Positions 1-9,070 of a DNA stretch of 64,000 nucleotides are shown here, piece by piece (position 1 is the first letter of the stretch; each line of letters opens with the position of its first letter). The DNA lies in NCBI RefSeq assembly GCF_003946145.1, contig NZ_RHOC01000005.1, positions 62,001 through 126,000 of the forward strand, given 5' to 3'. Position numbers and translations under genes: made by a program. Below the pieces are notes generated by a model. That model did no database searches, was not told where the DNA came from, and saw nothing but the letters and a program-made list of their open reading frames with translations. The stretch comes from Levilactobacillus huananensis (GTDB lineage: Bacteria; Bacillota; Bacilli; Lactobacillales; Lactobacillaceae).

Positions 1-512
1 AATCCCCCACGCTGATAAACGTTGAGGTACACCGTGATCAACGTAATCAGGTAGCCCATAGTAAACCCGGCAAAGAATTCTCCCGTTGGCGTCCCAGATA
101 ATGGCCGAGGTCCGCCGGCGTAAAGATACCCAACTAAAAAACACCCAACTCCCATGATCAGGAGTGGCCAACCGGTTATCCAGACCAACCAGAGGCCCAG
201 CGCCCCAGCGATGACAACAAAGGTTACCATGAGACCGAAGACCCGAGCCATCCGCAAGTGTTGGACCCCAATAATATTGGTTTCACGTTTCCACCGTTCA
301 GCCTGAGTCCCGGCATGACGGTAATCCTGATAGTTATCGTTAATATCAACGGCCATGTTGAAGAGAAACATAGCGACAAAGAAAATTCCTGTCACGTCCC
401 AATTCACGTGATTAAAGTTAAAAGCCACGAAAATAAGCCCTAACAGAAATGGCCAAACCGACGCAATTTTAGCCTTAATTTCCACTAATTCTAAAAAGTT
501 TTTGACAGTCAC
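1..512 (-). CDS. menA: 1,4-dihydroxy-2-naphthoate polyprenyltransferase, N-terminal part (cut by window edge)
   Basis: Membrane UbiA-family prenyltransferase that attaches the polyprenyl tail to dihydroxynaphthoate in menaquinone synthesis. About 170 residues from the start are visible; the rest lies beyond base 1. I see the family's aspartate-rich stretch NMAVDINDNYQDYR, which binds the Mg-diphosphate of the prenyl donor, followed by hydrophobic helices. The start is a GTG at 512-510 with a GGGGGG ribosome site six bases upstream; the nearby ATG at 514 runs straight into a stop. It is divergent from the polyprenyl diphosphate synthase at 619, which would supply its second substrate, and close to the cytochrome bd genes that use the quinol. 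Identity rests on motif and neighbourhood. Confidence 0.88.
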   Translation of the reverse strand, partial: MTVKNFLELVEIKAKIASVWPFLLGLIFVAFNFNHVNWDVTGIFFVAMFLFNMAVDINDNYQDYRHAGTQAERWKRETNIIGVQHLRMARVFGLMVTFVVIAGALGLWLVWITGWPLLIMGVGCFLVGYLYAGGPRPLSGTPTGEFFAGFTMGYLITLITVYLNVYQRGG

Positions 513-558
513 ATAAATCCCCCCGAATGTCTTTTCTAAATTCGATGATAACCTTTAT

Positions 559-587
559 TTGACAACGTTTCCACTTGTCGGTAAGAT
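559..587 (+). promoter_or_regulatory. Sigma-A promoter of the polyprenyl diphosphate synthase
   Basis: TTGACA at 559-564, a 17-base spacer and TAAGAT at 582-587. The TTG of this -35 box could be misread as an upstream start codon of the gene. On the opposite strand the same bases read TTGTCA, so the divergent menA promoter may overlap it. Confidence 0.7.
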
Positions 588-618
588 AAATTTTAATGGG
601 TACATAGTGAGGTGCAGT

Positions 619-1596
619 ATGGATCAACAACTTTGGCGGCGATTCCCTTCAGTGGCGCCGCAGTTAAATGACTTGCAAGCCTATTTACTGGCTGCTGTTC
701 AGCTCGACAATCAACCAATTCATCACAAAATTATCAGTCTGTTAACATCCGGTGGCAAGCTTCTCCGCCCCGGATATTTTTACTTATTTACGAACTTCGG
801 TCAGTCTGTAGATCCGCTTGAACTTCAGGCTGGGGCCGCAGCACTCGAAATTCTTCACGTCGGGACTTTGATTCACGACGATGTCATTGACGAGTCCCCT
901 ACTCGGCGCGGTGTCCGCACTATTCAAATGAAATATGGTCAGCGTAATGCAATCTATGCCGGGGACTTCATGTTCACGGTCTACTTCAATCAGGTCTTAA
1001 AGTCCACTAGTAACCGATCCCTGGTTCAAGATCACATTGATTCGATGCATCGTATCTTGCAGGGTGAACTCCACCAAATGGATCTGAATTACCGCGAAGA
1101 TGTTACTCAAGAAAGCTACTTAAAAGAAATTGCAGGGAAAACCGCAGAGCTCTTTGCCCTAAGTTGTTATCAGGGCGCAGCGCTAACCAATGCCCCACGT
1201 AACGTGATGACTCGTGCTCGAGAGATTGGGCTGGCCATCGGAAGTGCCTACCAAATTTTGGACGATATTCTTGATTACACCGGCGATCCCCACAAGACCC
1301 GTAAACCAGTTTTAGAAGATCTACGGTCAGGTGTCTACTCGCTCCCCCTGATTCTGGCGATGCCTCTGGCTCGTAAGGATTTTCATCAGCTCCTTAAAAA
1401 ACGCCACGAAATGACCGAAACCGACATTATTGCTGTTCAACAACTTGTCACCCAACATGGGGGGGTCATCGCAGCTAAAGCACTAGCAACGCAGTTCACG
1501 GAACAGGCACTTACTGATATTCAAGCCTTGCCGGCTGGAACGGCTCGTGACGACCTCACTAAGTTGACAACGCTGCTGTTGCAACGCGATCATTAA
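619..1596 (+). CDS. All-trans polyprenyl (probably heptaprenyl) diphosphate synthase, catalytic subunit
   Basis: Trans-isoprenyl diphosphate synthase (325 aa) that elongates farnesyl diphosphate with isopentenyl diphosphate to make the menaquinone side chain. The first aspartate-rich motif is HDDVIDES and the second is LDDILDYTGD; both coordinate the Mg-diphosphates. A GGKLLRPG basic motif lies near the N-terminus. I chose ATG 619, preceded by GAGGTG; the reading frame extends up to TTG 559, but that TTG is the -35 box of the promoter. The gene faces convergently towards cydC, with a shared terminator, and is divergent from menA. Chain length cannot be told from sequence. No small heptaprenyl subunit (HepS type) is next to it, so the enzyme may be homodimeric or use a distant partner. 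Confidence 0.88.
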   Translation: MDQQLWRRFPSVAPQLNDLQAYLLAAVQLDNQPIHHKIISLLTSGGKLLRPGYFYLFTNFGQSVDPLELQAGAAALEILHVGTLIHDDVIDESPTRRGVRTIQMKYGQRNAIYAGDFMFTVYFNQVLKSTSNRSLVQDHIDSMHRILQGELHQMDLNYREDVTQESYLKEIAGKTAELFALSCYQGAALTNAPRNVMTRAREIGLAIGSAYQILDDILDYTGDPHKTRKPVLEDLRSGVYSLPLILAMPLARKDFHQLLKKRHEMTETDIIAVQQLVTQHGGVIAAKALATQFTEQALTDIQALPAGTARDDLTKLTTLLLQRDH

Positions 1597-1639
1597 TTCT
1601 GTTTAAATTGACCTCATTATCCAATCTAACGACTCAAGC

Positions 1640-1690
1640 AAAAATCCTTCTTACCCTAGCCAGTAACGGTTAGGACAAGAAGGATTTTTT
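1640..1690. terminator. Bidirectional intrinsic terminator
   Basis: AAAAATCCTTCTT pairs with AAGAAGGATTTTT, with an inner CCTAGCC/GGTTAGG stem. A-tract and T-tract flanks allow it to stop both the + strand synthase gene and the - strand cydC. Confidence 0.85.
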
Positions 1691-1698
1691 CATTTTCT

Positions 1699-3441
1699 TT
1701 AGTCGTTATGCCCCCGGTCCAAGTCATAGAGCGACCGGAAACGGGCGTTGTCCCGGTAAAGTTCCGCTGGCGTCCCCTGCATGTCGAACTTCCCATCTTC
1801 AATGAAGCGGACCTGATCAACGTGGTTAATCCCTGCCAGATGGTGGGTCACCCAGATAATCGTCTTATCCTTGAGCACCTCGAAGACCGTATCTAAGAGA
1901 TGCTGCTCCGTAATAGGATCCAGACTCACAGTTGGCTCATCTAAAATGATGATCGGCGCATCTTGTAACAAGATCCGCGCTAGCGATAATCGCTGTCGTT
2001 CTCCGCCAGAGAACCGGCTGCCGGCCTCTTGAACCTGGGTCTCATATCCCATTGGAAGCCGAGAAATTAACTCATCCAGTTCAACCGCCTTAATGGCTGC
2101 ACGAACTTGTTCATCAGTTGCGTTCAGATTTCCCAAGCGAACATTATTCATGACCGACGTATTGAAAAGGTACGGTTGTTGATCCAGAACACCAAAGAGT
2201 TGGGCCCGCTGTTGTTGTAGTTGCGCGATCGGCACATCGTTTAGATGGACCGTCCCCCGCGTCGGCGACTCATCCCCCAGAATTAATTTCAGTAAGGTAC
2301 TCTTCCCAGTTCCACTCGGCCCTAATAAGGCTATTTTTTCACCAGCATGCACCGTCAGTGACAGATCTCTCAAAACCTGACGCTGGGCATCCTGATACTG
2401 AAAATCAACGTGATCGATGGCTAGTGTTTCAAAATCGGCAATCGTCGTTTGGGTGACTTGTTTCGGTTCAGATTCATCCAAGGCATTCACCCGTTGAATC
2501 GAATCTCGATAGACGGGCCATTCAGTGACCCCTTGGCTCATATCGGCAAAGGGTTCCACCGTTGGAAAGAGTGCCAAGCCAAAGGCAGCGACCCAGTTAG
2601 CCTGAGCCTGACTCCCAGTAAATGTCAAACCAGCCCACCATACGATGAGGATCACGGCAGCCCCGAAGACCGCCTGAATAGCAAAGTTACGCCACCACTG
2701 GAAATGATGATCGCCACGTCGTAAAACCGCAATTTGATCGATTGGAGCGTCCTGTTGATCCAAGAAGTCTTGACGGCGACCGGAAATCAACCAGTCACCT
2801 AACCCCAAGACAGAATCGGTCAATTGGGTGTAGAACCGCCGTTGAATCTGACGGGCTTGAAATTCACGCCGCCCGTTAGCGGCAACCGACAGGAGTGGCA
2901 TCACGATCACAATGACACCTAACAATACCAGCATCAACAGGCCAAAAGCCCAGTTGAAGTAACCAATGCCCAACACCACAAATAAATAAAGTAACCAGCC
3001 AATGACTAAGGGAAACACGGTCCGAAGATAAAGATTCTCGATATGGTCGATATCCTCGGCCAGAATGCTCAAGACATCCCCGGTCTGATGCGTCTGGCGA
3101 ATTGCCACCGCCTGCTTTTCCACGGCCTGGTACAGTCGCTTACGGAAATCAGACACAATACGAAGAACCCAGTTGTGACTAGTCAGACGTTCCGCATAAC
3201 GAAAGGCTGGCCGCCCAATCCCAAAGGCCCGCGCTAAAACAATGGGAACATAAATCATGAGAATGTTATAGGGATGGGTCGCTGCTCGGCTAATCAGATA
3301 ACCAGAGTTAAACATCAGCGCTCCCCCACAGAAGAACGTCATGAAGCCTAAGAAGAGCACCAATGCCAGCAATTTCCGATAGCGACGCAAATAAGGCATG
3401 ACCCAGTGATCGTGCTTAAATGTCTCAAAGAACCCTTTCAT
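1699..3441 (-). CDS. cydC: Heterodimeric ABC exporter CydDC, CydC-type subunit
   Basis: Membrane ABC half-transporter (580 aa) required for assembly of cytochrome bd; the E. coli pair exports cysteine and glutathione. An N-terminal six-helix domain spans about residues 15-300 and includes GRPAFRYAERL, typical of CydC. The ATPase domain follows: Walker A GPSGTGKST at 374-382, signature FSGGERQ near 477-483, Walker B IIILDEP at 497-503. Its ATG overlaps the TGA of the upstream subunit (ATGA), so the two are translationally coupled. I use E. coli names; in Bacillus and many Lactobacillus annotations this second gene is called cydD. It ends at the shared terminator at 1640-1690. Confidence 0.9.
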   Translation of the reverse strand: MKGFFETFKHDHWVMPYLRRYRKLLALVLFLGFMTFFCGGALMFNSGYLISRAATHPYNILMIYVPIVLARAFGIGRPAFRYAERLTSHNWVLRIVSDFRKRLYQAVEKQAVAIRQTHQTGDVLSILAEDIDHIENLYLRTVFPLVIGWLLYLFVVLGIGYFNWAFGLLMLVLLGVIVIVMPLLSVAANGRREFQARQIQRRFYTQLTDSVLGLGDWLISGRRQDFLDQQDAPIDQIAVLRRGDHHFQWWRNFAIQAVFGAAVILIVWWAGLTFTGSQAQANWVAAFGLALFPTVEPFADMSQGVTEWPVYRDSIQRVNALDESEPKQVTQTTIADFETLAIDHVDFQYQDAQRQVLRDLSLTVHAGEKIALLGPSGTGKSTLLKLILGDESPTRGTVHLNDVPIAQLQQQRAQLFGVLDQQPYLFNTSVMNNVRLGNLNATDEQVRAAIKAVELDELISRLPMGYETQVQEAGSRFSGGERQRLSLARILLQDAPIIILDEPTVSLDPITEQHLLDTVFEVLKDKTIIWVTHHLAGINHVDQVRFIEDGKFDMQGTPAELYRDNARFRSLYDLDRGHND

Positions 3442-5174
3442 TTCACCGTCGCCCCTTCCATCTCTGAACGTAATCGGACGTAAGCCCCATTCTTCGCTTG
3501 TAGCTCAGCGGGCGTCCCTTGCTCCACAATCCGACCATGATCCATGACCAGAATATAATCCATTTCATTCATCCAATGTAACCGGTGCGTGGCAAAGAAG
3601 ACCAGATGGTGGTCAAAGACTGGCATCATGGTTTTCTTCAGGCCCACTTCTGTCTCAATATCCAAGTGTGCCGTGGGTTCATCAAACAATAACACTCGAC
3701 GTGAGTTGTCCAGAAAGGCCCGAGCCAGCGCAATTCGTTGCGCTTGTCCGCCACTGACGCCTCGAGATCCCTCACCAATTGCCGTCTCGAGTCCCTCGGG
3801 TAACGTGGCAATCCAGTCACTCAGACCGGCCTTGACCACCGCCGACTGAACAGCTGCCTCGCTGGCCTGGGGATCGTAAAAGGTGATATTCTCCCGTAGA
3901 CTTGCATGGAACAGATATGGTGCTTGTGGTATGTATACAAAACTCCGCCGCCAGGCCTGTTGGTCCAAATGAGGGACCACAGTCCCGCGAACTCTAATCT
4001 GGCCGTCCTGAGGGCTGAGAAAGCCACCTAGCGTGTTAATCAAGGTTGACTTCCCCGAACCCGAGGCACCTATGATGCCGACTTTCTGAAAACCTTTGAT
4101 CTTAAAGCTCAGGTCTTGGAGCGTCACCTGTTTCGAATCTCCATATTTAACGTTTACATGATCGAAGGTTAGTGTATCCTGGTCTTCCCAAACCGGATCG
4201 CGCCATGGCAATTGCTCGCGATCCTTAGGCGTCGGCTGTTGTAGAATGTCGAGCACAGCGGTCAACGCATTCTTTCCGTTCAACGTTGCGTGGTAATCAT
4301 TAGCAAAGTTTCGAATTGGGGCAAAGTAATCTGGTGCCAGGGTCAGAATGATCAGGGCTGGCAACAATTGAATCGTACTATTCATCAAACCAAATCCTAG
4401 AAACACCGCAATAATCGCGATTGATAAGGTGGTAAAAAAATCCAAGGCAAAGGTAGACGTCATCGCAATCGACAAAGTCGCCATCGTTTTCTTTCGGTAG
4501 TCCTCGCTAACTTGATAGACGTTGTCCGCATAGGCCTTGTTTAACCCTAATTGTTTCAACGTGGGCAGCCCGCGCAAGGTGTCCACAAAGTGATTCGATA
4601 GGCGCTGGTAACCCGCATACTGCCGATCCGCCTTGGCCTGGGCCGCTAACCCCAGGATAATCATGAAGAAGATAATTAAGGGGTAAATGACCAAGAGAAA
4701 CAGGGCCTCTTCCCACTTAATAAAAGCAATATAAATCAGAATCAGCCACGGCGTAATCCCAAGATCCAGAACTTTCCCGATAATCATCATGAGGTAGGTT
4801 TGAATCTTATCGATCCCTTCCAACCCCATCGTAACCACGTTACCAGTCCCCTTCTGGGCGACCACGCTGGGGCCCAGATCAAAGAGTTTCGCCATGAATT
4901 GCTTGCGCAACGTTTTGGTGGTCGTCTCCACGAATGGATACAATAGCCAATTTTTTGATAGCGTTAACAAATGCCGAGCTAAAAAAACGACACCAAAGAG
5001 GGCCAAGGGCACCACAATTGTTCGAACCCCCTTCAATTGCCAGAGATTGACGATGGCTAGCGATAAATACTTGGCCTGTAGGATAATCATCCCCGCCTGA
5101 ATCAGGGTCAAAAAGGCCATGATTAGTGCGGCTGGCTTCACGCCAGGAAATTTAAAAACCCGTTGATCAATCAA
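3438..5174 (-). CDS. cydD: Heterodimeric ABC exporter CydDC, CydD-type subunit
   Basis: Partner half-transporter (578 aa) of the CydDC complex. It has an N-terminal membrane domain, then Walker A GASGSGKST at 369-377, signature VSGGQAQR at 473-480 and Walker B VLLFDEP at 494-500. The frame is open to an ATG at 5216, but a GAGGGGG ribosome site eight bases before TTG 5174 supports the TTG start, giving MIDQRVFKFPG, which resembles the usual CydD N-terminus. A strong terminator lies between cydB and this gene, so its expression may not simply follow cydAB. Called cydC in Gram-positive operon nomenclature. Confidence 0.88.
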   Translation of the reverse strand: MIDQRVFKFPGVKPAALIMAFLTLIQAGMIILQAKYLSLAIVNLWQLKGVRTIVVPLALFGVVFLARHLLTLSKNWLLYPFVETTTKTLRKQFMAKLFDLGPSVVAQKGTGNVVTMGLEGIDKIQTYLMMIIGKVLDLGITPWLILIYIAFIKWEEALFLLVIYPLIIFFMIILGLAAQAKADRQYAGYQRLSNHFVDTLRGLPTLKQLGLNKAYADNVYQVSEDYRKKTMATLSIAMTSTFALDFFTTLSIAIIAVFLGFGLMNSTIQLLPALIILTLAPDYFAPIRNFANDYHATLNGKNALTAVLDILQQPTPKDREQLPWRDPVWEDQDTLTFDHVNVKYGDSKQVTLQDLSFKIKGFQKVGIIGASGSGKSTLINTLGGFLSPQDGQIRVRGTVVPHLDQQAWRRSFVYIPQAPYLFHASLRENITFYDPQASEAAVQSAVVKAGLSDWIATLPEGLETAIGEGSRGVSGGQAQRIALARAFLDNSRRVLLFDEPTAHLDIETEVGLKKTMMPVFDHHLVFFATHRLHWMNEMDYILVMDHGRIVEQGTPAELQAKNGAYVRLRSEMEGATVK

Positions 5175-5314
5175 TAAAAATACCCCCTCGTAACAAGTGA
5201 TAACTCTTACTGTCATGATACAGCTTTCACAGGTATTTATCGAGCTCAGCGTATGCTAGAAAACATCAAAGTGATGCGTATTAAAGGTGATAGGCAATAA
5301 TCACCAGAGATAAC

Positions 5315-5341
5315 AAAAAGGATGTGACCAAAGTCACATCC
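5315..5341 (-). terminator. Intrinsic terminator between cydAB and cydDC
   Basis: Minus-strand GGATGTGAC-TTTG-GTCACATCC, a perfect 9-bp stem with a four-base loop, followed by TTTTT. It sits 20 bases past the cydB stop. A second inverted repeat, GGTGAT/ATCACC, lies at 5286-5305. Confidence 0.85.
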
Positions 5342-5361
5342 CCTTAATTCAGCTGCTAACC

Positions 5362-6372
5362 TTAAGCGTTTTGCTTTGGTGATGCCAACCGCTTGTAGAA
5401 GACCCAGTAACTCCAGATGAAGTAAACCAGGACAATTGGCAAGATACTAAAGGTCAAAATAGTCATGAGTTTTAACGTGTACGGTGAACTTGACGAGTTC
5501 TTAATGAGTAATGAGTAAGCCGAATTGTTGGCAATCATGACCCGTGGGAACAAGCCGTTAAAGATGAGCACCACAACACTAATCAATGACAAGCCACTCC
5601 CAATAAAGGACAGCCATTCGTGATTCCCCAAAACGCCCCAGTAAGCCAGAACGGTGAAGACCACCAAAGCCACTACAATTGCGGTTGTTGACAATGGCTT
5701 CTTGTCAAAGAAATCTGTGGAGAAGAACAGTAAGATGGCAAAGACGACTTCACCAGCGAACAGAACTGGGTATAGAATCTTATTCCAAGATAAGGCCCGT
5801 TCTCGCAATTCGCCAGATGTCTTCAGTCGAATGAAGTTCAAGCCGTGAACTAGGCAGAGAACCGTGACGGCAACCCCACCAACCACGGAGAACAAGTTGA
5901 CGTAATCCAGGAAGTGTGCGGTCATGTCTCCATTCTTGTCAATTGGCATCCCAGCAATCATTGAGGTAAACAGCATCCCAAAGAGGAACGCTGCACAGAA
6001 ACTCCCGATGGTTCCGGCCCAGCCCCAGAAATTCCGCCATTTAGCAGTTTCCATGTTAGCCCGGAATTCAAATGAAACCCCACGGAAGATCAGAGAAGCC
6101 AAAATAAGAAACAGTACCAAGTAGTAACCAGAAAATAAGGTTGCATACCACATTGGGAATGAAGCAAACATTGCCCCACCAGCCGTAATTAACCAAACTT
6201 CGTTACCATCCCAGTGAGGGCCAATGGTCCGAATGACCACGTCCTCTTCAGCATCATTACGAGCAAAGCTCTTGATCAGCATCCCCACACCGAAGTCAAA
6301 GCCTTCAAGGAAGAAGAACCCACTGAAGAGCACCCCGATGAGGATGAACCAGATTAATTGAAAGTTAGTCAT
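5362..6372 (-). CDS. cydB: Cytochrome bd ubiquinol/menaquinol oxidase subunit II
   Basis: Integral membrane subunit (336 aa) of cytochrome bd, which oxidises quinol and reduces oxygen to water. It opens with the hallmark GFFFLEGFDFGVGML and contains GPHWDGNEVWLITAGGAMFA, the conserved CydB signature. The frame extends upstream to 6444, but ATG 6372, with AAGGGGG nine bases before it, gives the expected start MTNFQLIWF. This ATG lies inside the end of cydA (8-base overlap), so cydA and cydB are coupled. Confidence 0.95.
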   Translation of the reverse strand: MTNFQLIWFILIGVLFSGFFFLEGFDFGVGMLIKSFARNDAEEDVVIRTIGPHWDGNEVWLITAGGAMFASFPMWYATLFSGYYLVLFLILASLIFRGVSFEFRANMETAKWRNFWGWAGTIGSFCAAFLFGMLFTSMIAGMPIDKNGDMTAHFLDYVNLFSVVGGVAVTVLCLVHGLNFIRLKTSGELRERALSWNKILYPVLFAGEVVFAILLFFSTDFFDKKPLSTTAIVVALVVFTVLAYWGVLGNHEWLSFIGSGLSLISVVVLIFNGLFPRVMIANNSAYSLLIKNSSSSPYTLKLMTILTFSILPIVLVYFIWSYWVFYKRLASPKQNA

Positions 6373-7816
6373 GGTTGAACGCCCCCTTCGAATATGGGTC
6401 AATCTCCTTGTCACCTGCTGCGTACCCATCGATGTTGGTGGCATCAGGACCAGCCTTCAACGTTCGGTGACACAAGACAACCATGACAAGTCCCATACCG
6501 GCAAACATCAGGAAGTAAATAATATTAGACGTCAGCAACGAAGCCACTGAAACGTTTGGTGAAACAGCATCTGCAATCGTTAACAGCCCATAAACAACCC
6601 ATGGGTAACGACCAAATTCGGTGACAAACCAACCCGCAGTGTTGACAACGAATGGTAACCACAGACACAGCCCCAGAATGTACAGGAACCAGCGCTGCTT
6701 CATAATGGCCTGTGACTTCTTACGATTCATAATCAAACCAACAACCGCCAACAGGGCAAATAAGGCCCCTGCACCGGCCATGATCCGGAAGCCCCAGAAC
6801 AAGGTCTTGGTAGGCACGTAATAGTTCATGTCATTACCAAATTTCTTATCGTACTTGGCATGTAATTCCTTATTAACTTTATTCATGCCTTTGACGGTCC
6901 CAGTCGTCTTGTGGTAACTCAATAAGTTCAAGACATAAGGCACATCGACTGACCAGGTGGACTTATGATTCTTTGTATCAAAGCCCCCAACGGCCGTCCA
7001 TTCACCCTTGTTCGTAGAATCCTTGTACAACCCTTCCATAGCGGCAAACGTCATGGGGTGGTTGTTAATTAAGTAACGCGTCTGCAAGTCCCCACTGGCA
7101 ATGGAACCCAGGGAGAAGATAAGCCCAATAATCAAGGCAATATTCAGTGACTTGCGGTAGAAGGTCACGTGGTCACGCTTGAGTAAACGCCATGCTGAAC
7201 AGCCAGCAATAACGAAGGCTGCGGTAACGAAGGCCCCAAAGATCACGTGAGGAAATTCGTTCCACAGTTGTGGATTACCCAACACCTTTGAGAAACTAAC
7301 CATTTGAACGTGGCCCGTCTGCTTGTTAATGATATAACCCAATGGGTTTTGCATAAAGCTATTGGCTGCCAGAATCCACAGAGCCGAAAGTGAAGACCCG
7401 AACATGACTAACCAAATAAAAAGTGTGTGAACCCATTTGTTGAAACGACCCCAAGTAAACATCCACATTCCAATGAACGTCGACTCGATAAAGAACGCTG
7501 CAAGGGCTTCAATGGCCAGTGGTGCACCGAAGATATCCCCCATGAACCGTGAGTATTCGGACCAGTTCATCCCGAATTGGAACTCTTGAATAATCCCGGT
7601 CACAACCCCAACGGCAAAACTATACAGGAACATCTTGCCCCAGAATTGTGCCATTCGTTTATAATCCTGGTCCCCCTTGATGGCATACATGGTTTCCATG
7701 ACTGCCACAACAAAGGCCAACCCGATTGAAAATGGAACGAAGAAGAAGTGAAAGACAGTGGTCATCCCAAATTGAAATCGCGCGAGGCCCAGGATATCCA
7801 GACCTAGATTTAGCAT
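6365..7816 (-). CDS. cydA: Cytochrome bd oxidase subunit I (haem-binding)
   Basis: Haem-carrying subunit (483 aa) of the terminal oxidase. Expected axial ligands are visible: His23 (TTVFHFFFVP) and His190 (NEFPHVIFG), aligning with E. coli His19 and His186, and Met346 (FWGFRIMAG), aligning with Met393. GRYPWVVYG is also conserved. It is about 40 residues shorter than the E. coli protein, consistent with the short Q-loop class of Gram-positive bacteria. The ribosome site is GGGGAGG. Lactobacilli generally do not make haem, so activity probably depends on supplied haem (family knowledge, not seen here). Confidence 0.95.
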   Translation of the reverse strand: MLNLGLDILGLARFQFGMTTVFHFFFVPFSIGLAFVVAVMETMYAIKGDQDYKRMAQFWGKMFLYSFAVGVVTGIIQEFQFGMNWSEYSRFMGDIFGAPLAIEALAAFFIESTFIGMWMFTWGRFNKWVHTLFIWLVMFGSSLSALWILAANSFMQNPLGYIINKQTGHVQMVSFSKVLGNPQLWNEFPHVIFGAFVTAAFVIAGCSAWRLLKRDHVTFYRKSLNIALIIGLIFSLGSIASGDLQTRYLINNHPMTFAAMEGLYKDSTNKGEWTAVGGFDTKNHKSTWSVDVPYVLNLLSYHKTTGTVKGMNKVNKELHAKYDKKFGNDMNYYVPTKTLFWGFRIMAGAGALFALLAVVGLIMNRKKSQAIMKQRWFLYILGLCLWLPFVVNTAGWFVTEFGRYPWVVYGLLTIADAVSPNVSVASLLTSNIIYFLMFAGMGLVMVVLCHRTLKAGPDATNIDGYAAGDKEIDPYSKGAFNHD

Positions 7817-8059
7817 TTTTCCAACCTCCCCAAACGTTTTTGGTGTGAATAAATAATTGCTATCCTGGCTTCATTATATCGAGTGATAAGTCAACTTTCA
7901 ATGATTGACCACCAATATACTGAAAGTTAATGGCTAATATTCGAAATTACTATGAGGATTGTTCGTTAACTTTCGTAACACTTTTGAGAATGTGTGTTAT
8001 TTGTGGTCAAAAATTTATTGATGGTTCGTGAACTTATTCTCAAAAACTCGAAGAAGTCG
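7817..8059. other. Divergent regulatory region between cydA and a 2-hydroxyacid dehydrogenase
   Basis: No reading frame. The sequence AACTTTCA at 7893-7900 is inverted as TGAAAGTT at 7921-7928 and repeated as AACTTTCG at 7968-7975. These could be operator half-sites. I looked for a Rex-type palindrome TTGTGA-N6-TCACAA and did not find a convincing one. Confidence 0.45.
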
Positions 8060-8068
8060 TGCTAGAAT
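8060..8068 (+). promoter_or_regulatory. Extended -10 promoter
   Basis: TG-C-TAGAAT immediately before the dehydrogenase; no good -35 box, which extended -10 promoters can tolerate. Confidence 0.5.
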
Positions 8069-8103
8069 GAGAGTAAGTACAAGGTATGAGGAGGTTTTTC
8101 ACT

Positions 8104-9051
8104 ATGACAGAACGAATTCTTGCCTTACAACCATTAACCACTGAACAACGGGACCGTCTGGTCAAGACGAACGTCGAAATTGTTGACGCCGCCGACTGGG
8201 AGTCCTCCGAACCTATCACGGTCATCTTTGGCTGGGATCCAGAAGTGGGCCCTGCCGCTCTGATGGCACCGAACAATCAGGTTCGCTGGATTCAAACCAC
8301 CAGTGCTGGCATCGATTACCTGCCGTTAGACTGGATCCGCGCACATGACATTGCCGTTACCAACGCCAGCGGGGCCTTTTCACCGGCTATCGCTGAATCT
8401 ACCATTGGTTACCTGCTTTACTTCTTACGGGGCTTCAATGAGGCCGTTAAGAACCAAGCTGGTCACTTCTGGCAACGTCCTCTTCGGCGTGATCTGGCCA
8501 TGATCGGCAGCCAAACTATCGTGATTTACGGAACTGGTAGTATCGGCCAAGCGATTGCTAAGCTCCTGAATGGCTTTGGCAATCAACCAATTGGTGTTAA
8601 CCGGACCGGTCATGACGTGCCCGGATTCCAGTCGGCTGTGGCTCTCGATGATGACCATTCAGTCATTAAAGATGCCGACATTATCATCAACGCGATGCCC
8701 GCAACCACGAAGACTGTCGGTTACTTCAATGAAAGTTTCTTCAAACAACTCGATGGTCTCCGAATCTTCGTCAACGTTGGCCGTGGGAAGTCTGTGGACG
8801 AAAAGGCCTTAATGAACGCGTTGCTTTATCAAAACGTGCTTCACGTTGCCCTGGACGTCTTCGAGACGGAACCCCTTCCAAAGACATCACGCCTCTGGGA
8901 CTACCCTAACGTCTTAATTACGCCACATCAAACCGGGTTCGCTAAGGATGATGAAAAGCCAGTCTTCGACATGTTCATGAAGAACCTGCAAAGCTGGTTA
9001 ACTGATGGCAAACTTACCGTCAACGTCACCAATCCAACGCAAGGCTACTAA
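8104..9051 (+). CDS. NAD-dependent D-isomer-specific 2-hydroxyacid dehydrogenase family protein
   Basis: Cytosolic oxidoreductase (315 aa) that should interconvert a D-2-hydroxyacid and a 2-ketoacid. Rossmann motif GTGSIG at 143-148; catalytic triad as in the family: Arg227 (NVGRG), Glu256 (DVFETEPLP) and His275 (LITPHQTG). An upstream ATG at 8086 overlaps the ribosome site GAGGAGG, so I place the start at ATG 8104. It is monocistronic, with its own promoter and terminator. Substrate unknown; the closest general description is a phosphoglycerate-dehydrogenase-like enzyme, not the classic fermentative D-lactate dehydrogenase. Confidence 0.88.
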   Translation: MTERILALQPLTTEQRDRLVKTNVEIVDAADWESSEPITVIFGWDPEVGPAALMAPNNQVRWIQTTSAGIDYLPLDWIRAHDIAVTNASGAFSPAIAESTIGYLLYFLRGFNEAVKNQAGHFWQRPLRRDLAMIGSQTIVIYGTGSIGQAIAKLLNGFGNQPIGVNRTGHDVPGFQSAVALDDDHSVIKDADIIINAMPATTKTVGYFNESFFKQLDGLRIFVNVGRGKSVDEKALMNALLYQNVLHVALDVFETEPLPKTSRLWDYPNVLITPHQTGFAKDDEKPVFDMFMKNLQSWLTDGKLTVNVTNPTQGY

Positions 9052-9070
9052 AGATATTAGCACCTAAAAT

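Noticed and set aside
559-618. N-terminal extension of the polyprenyl synthase starting at TTG 559
   Set aside because: The TTG is the -35 box of a consensus promoter and there is no ribosome site before it; ATG 619 has one.
7817-8059. Rex binding site at the cydA promoter
   Set aside because: Only half-sites such as GTGTGAA were seen; no inverted second half at the right spacing.
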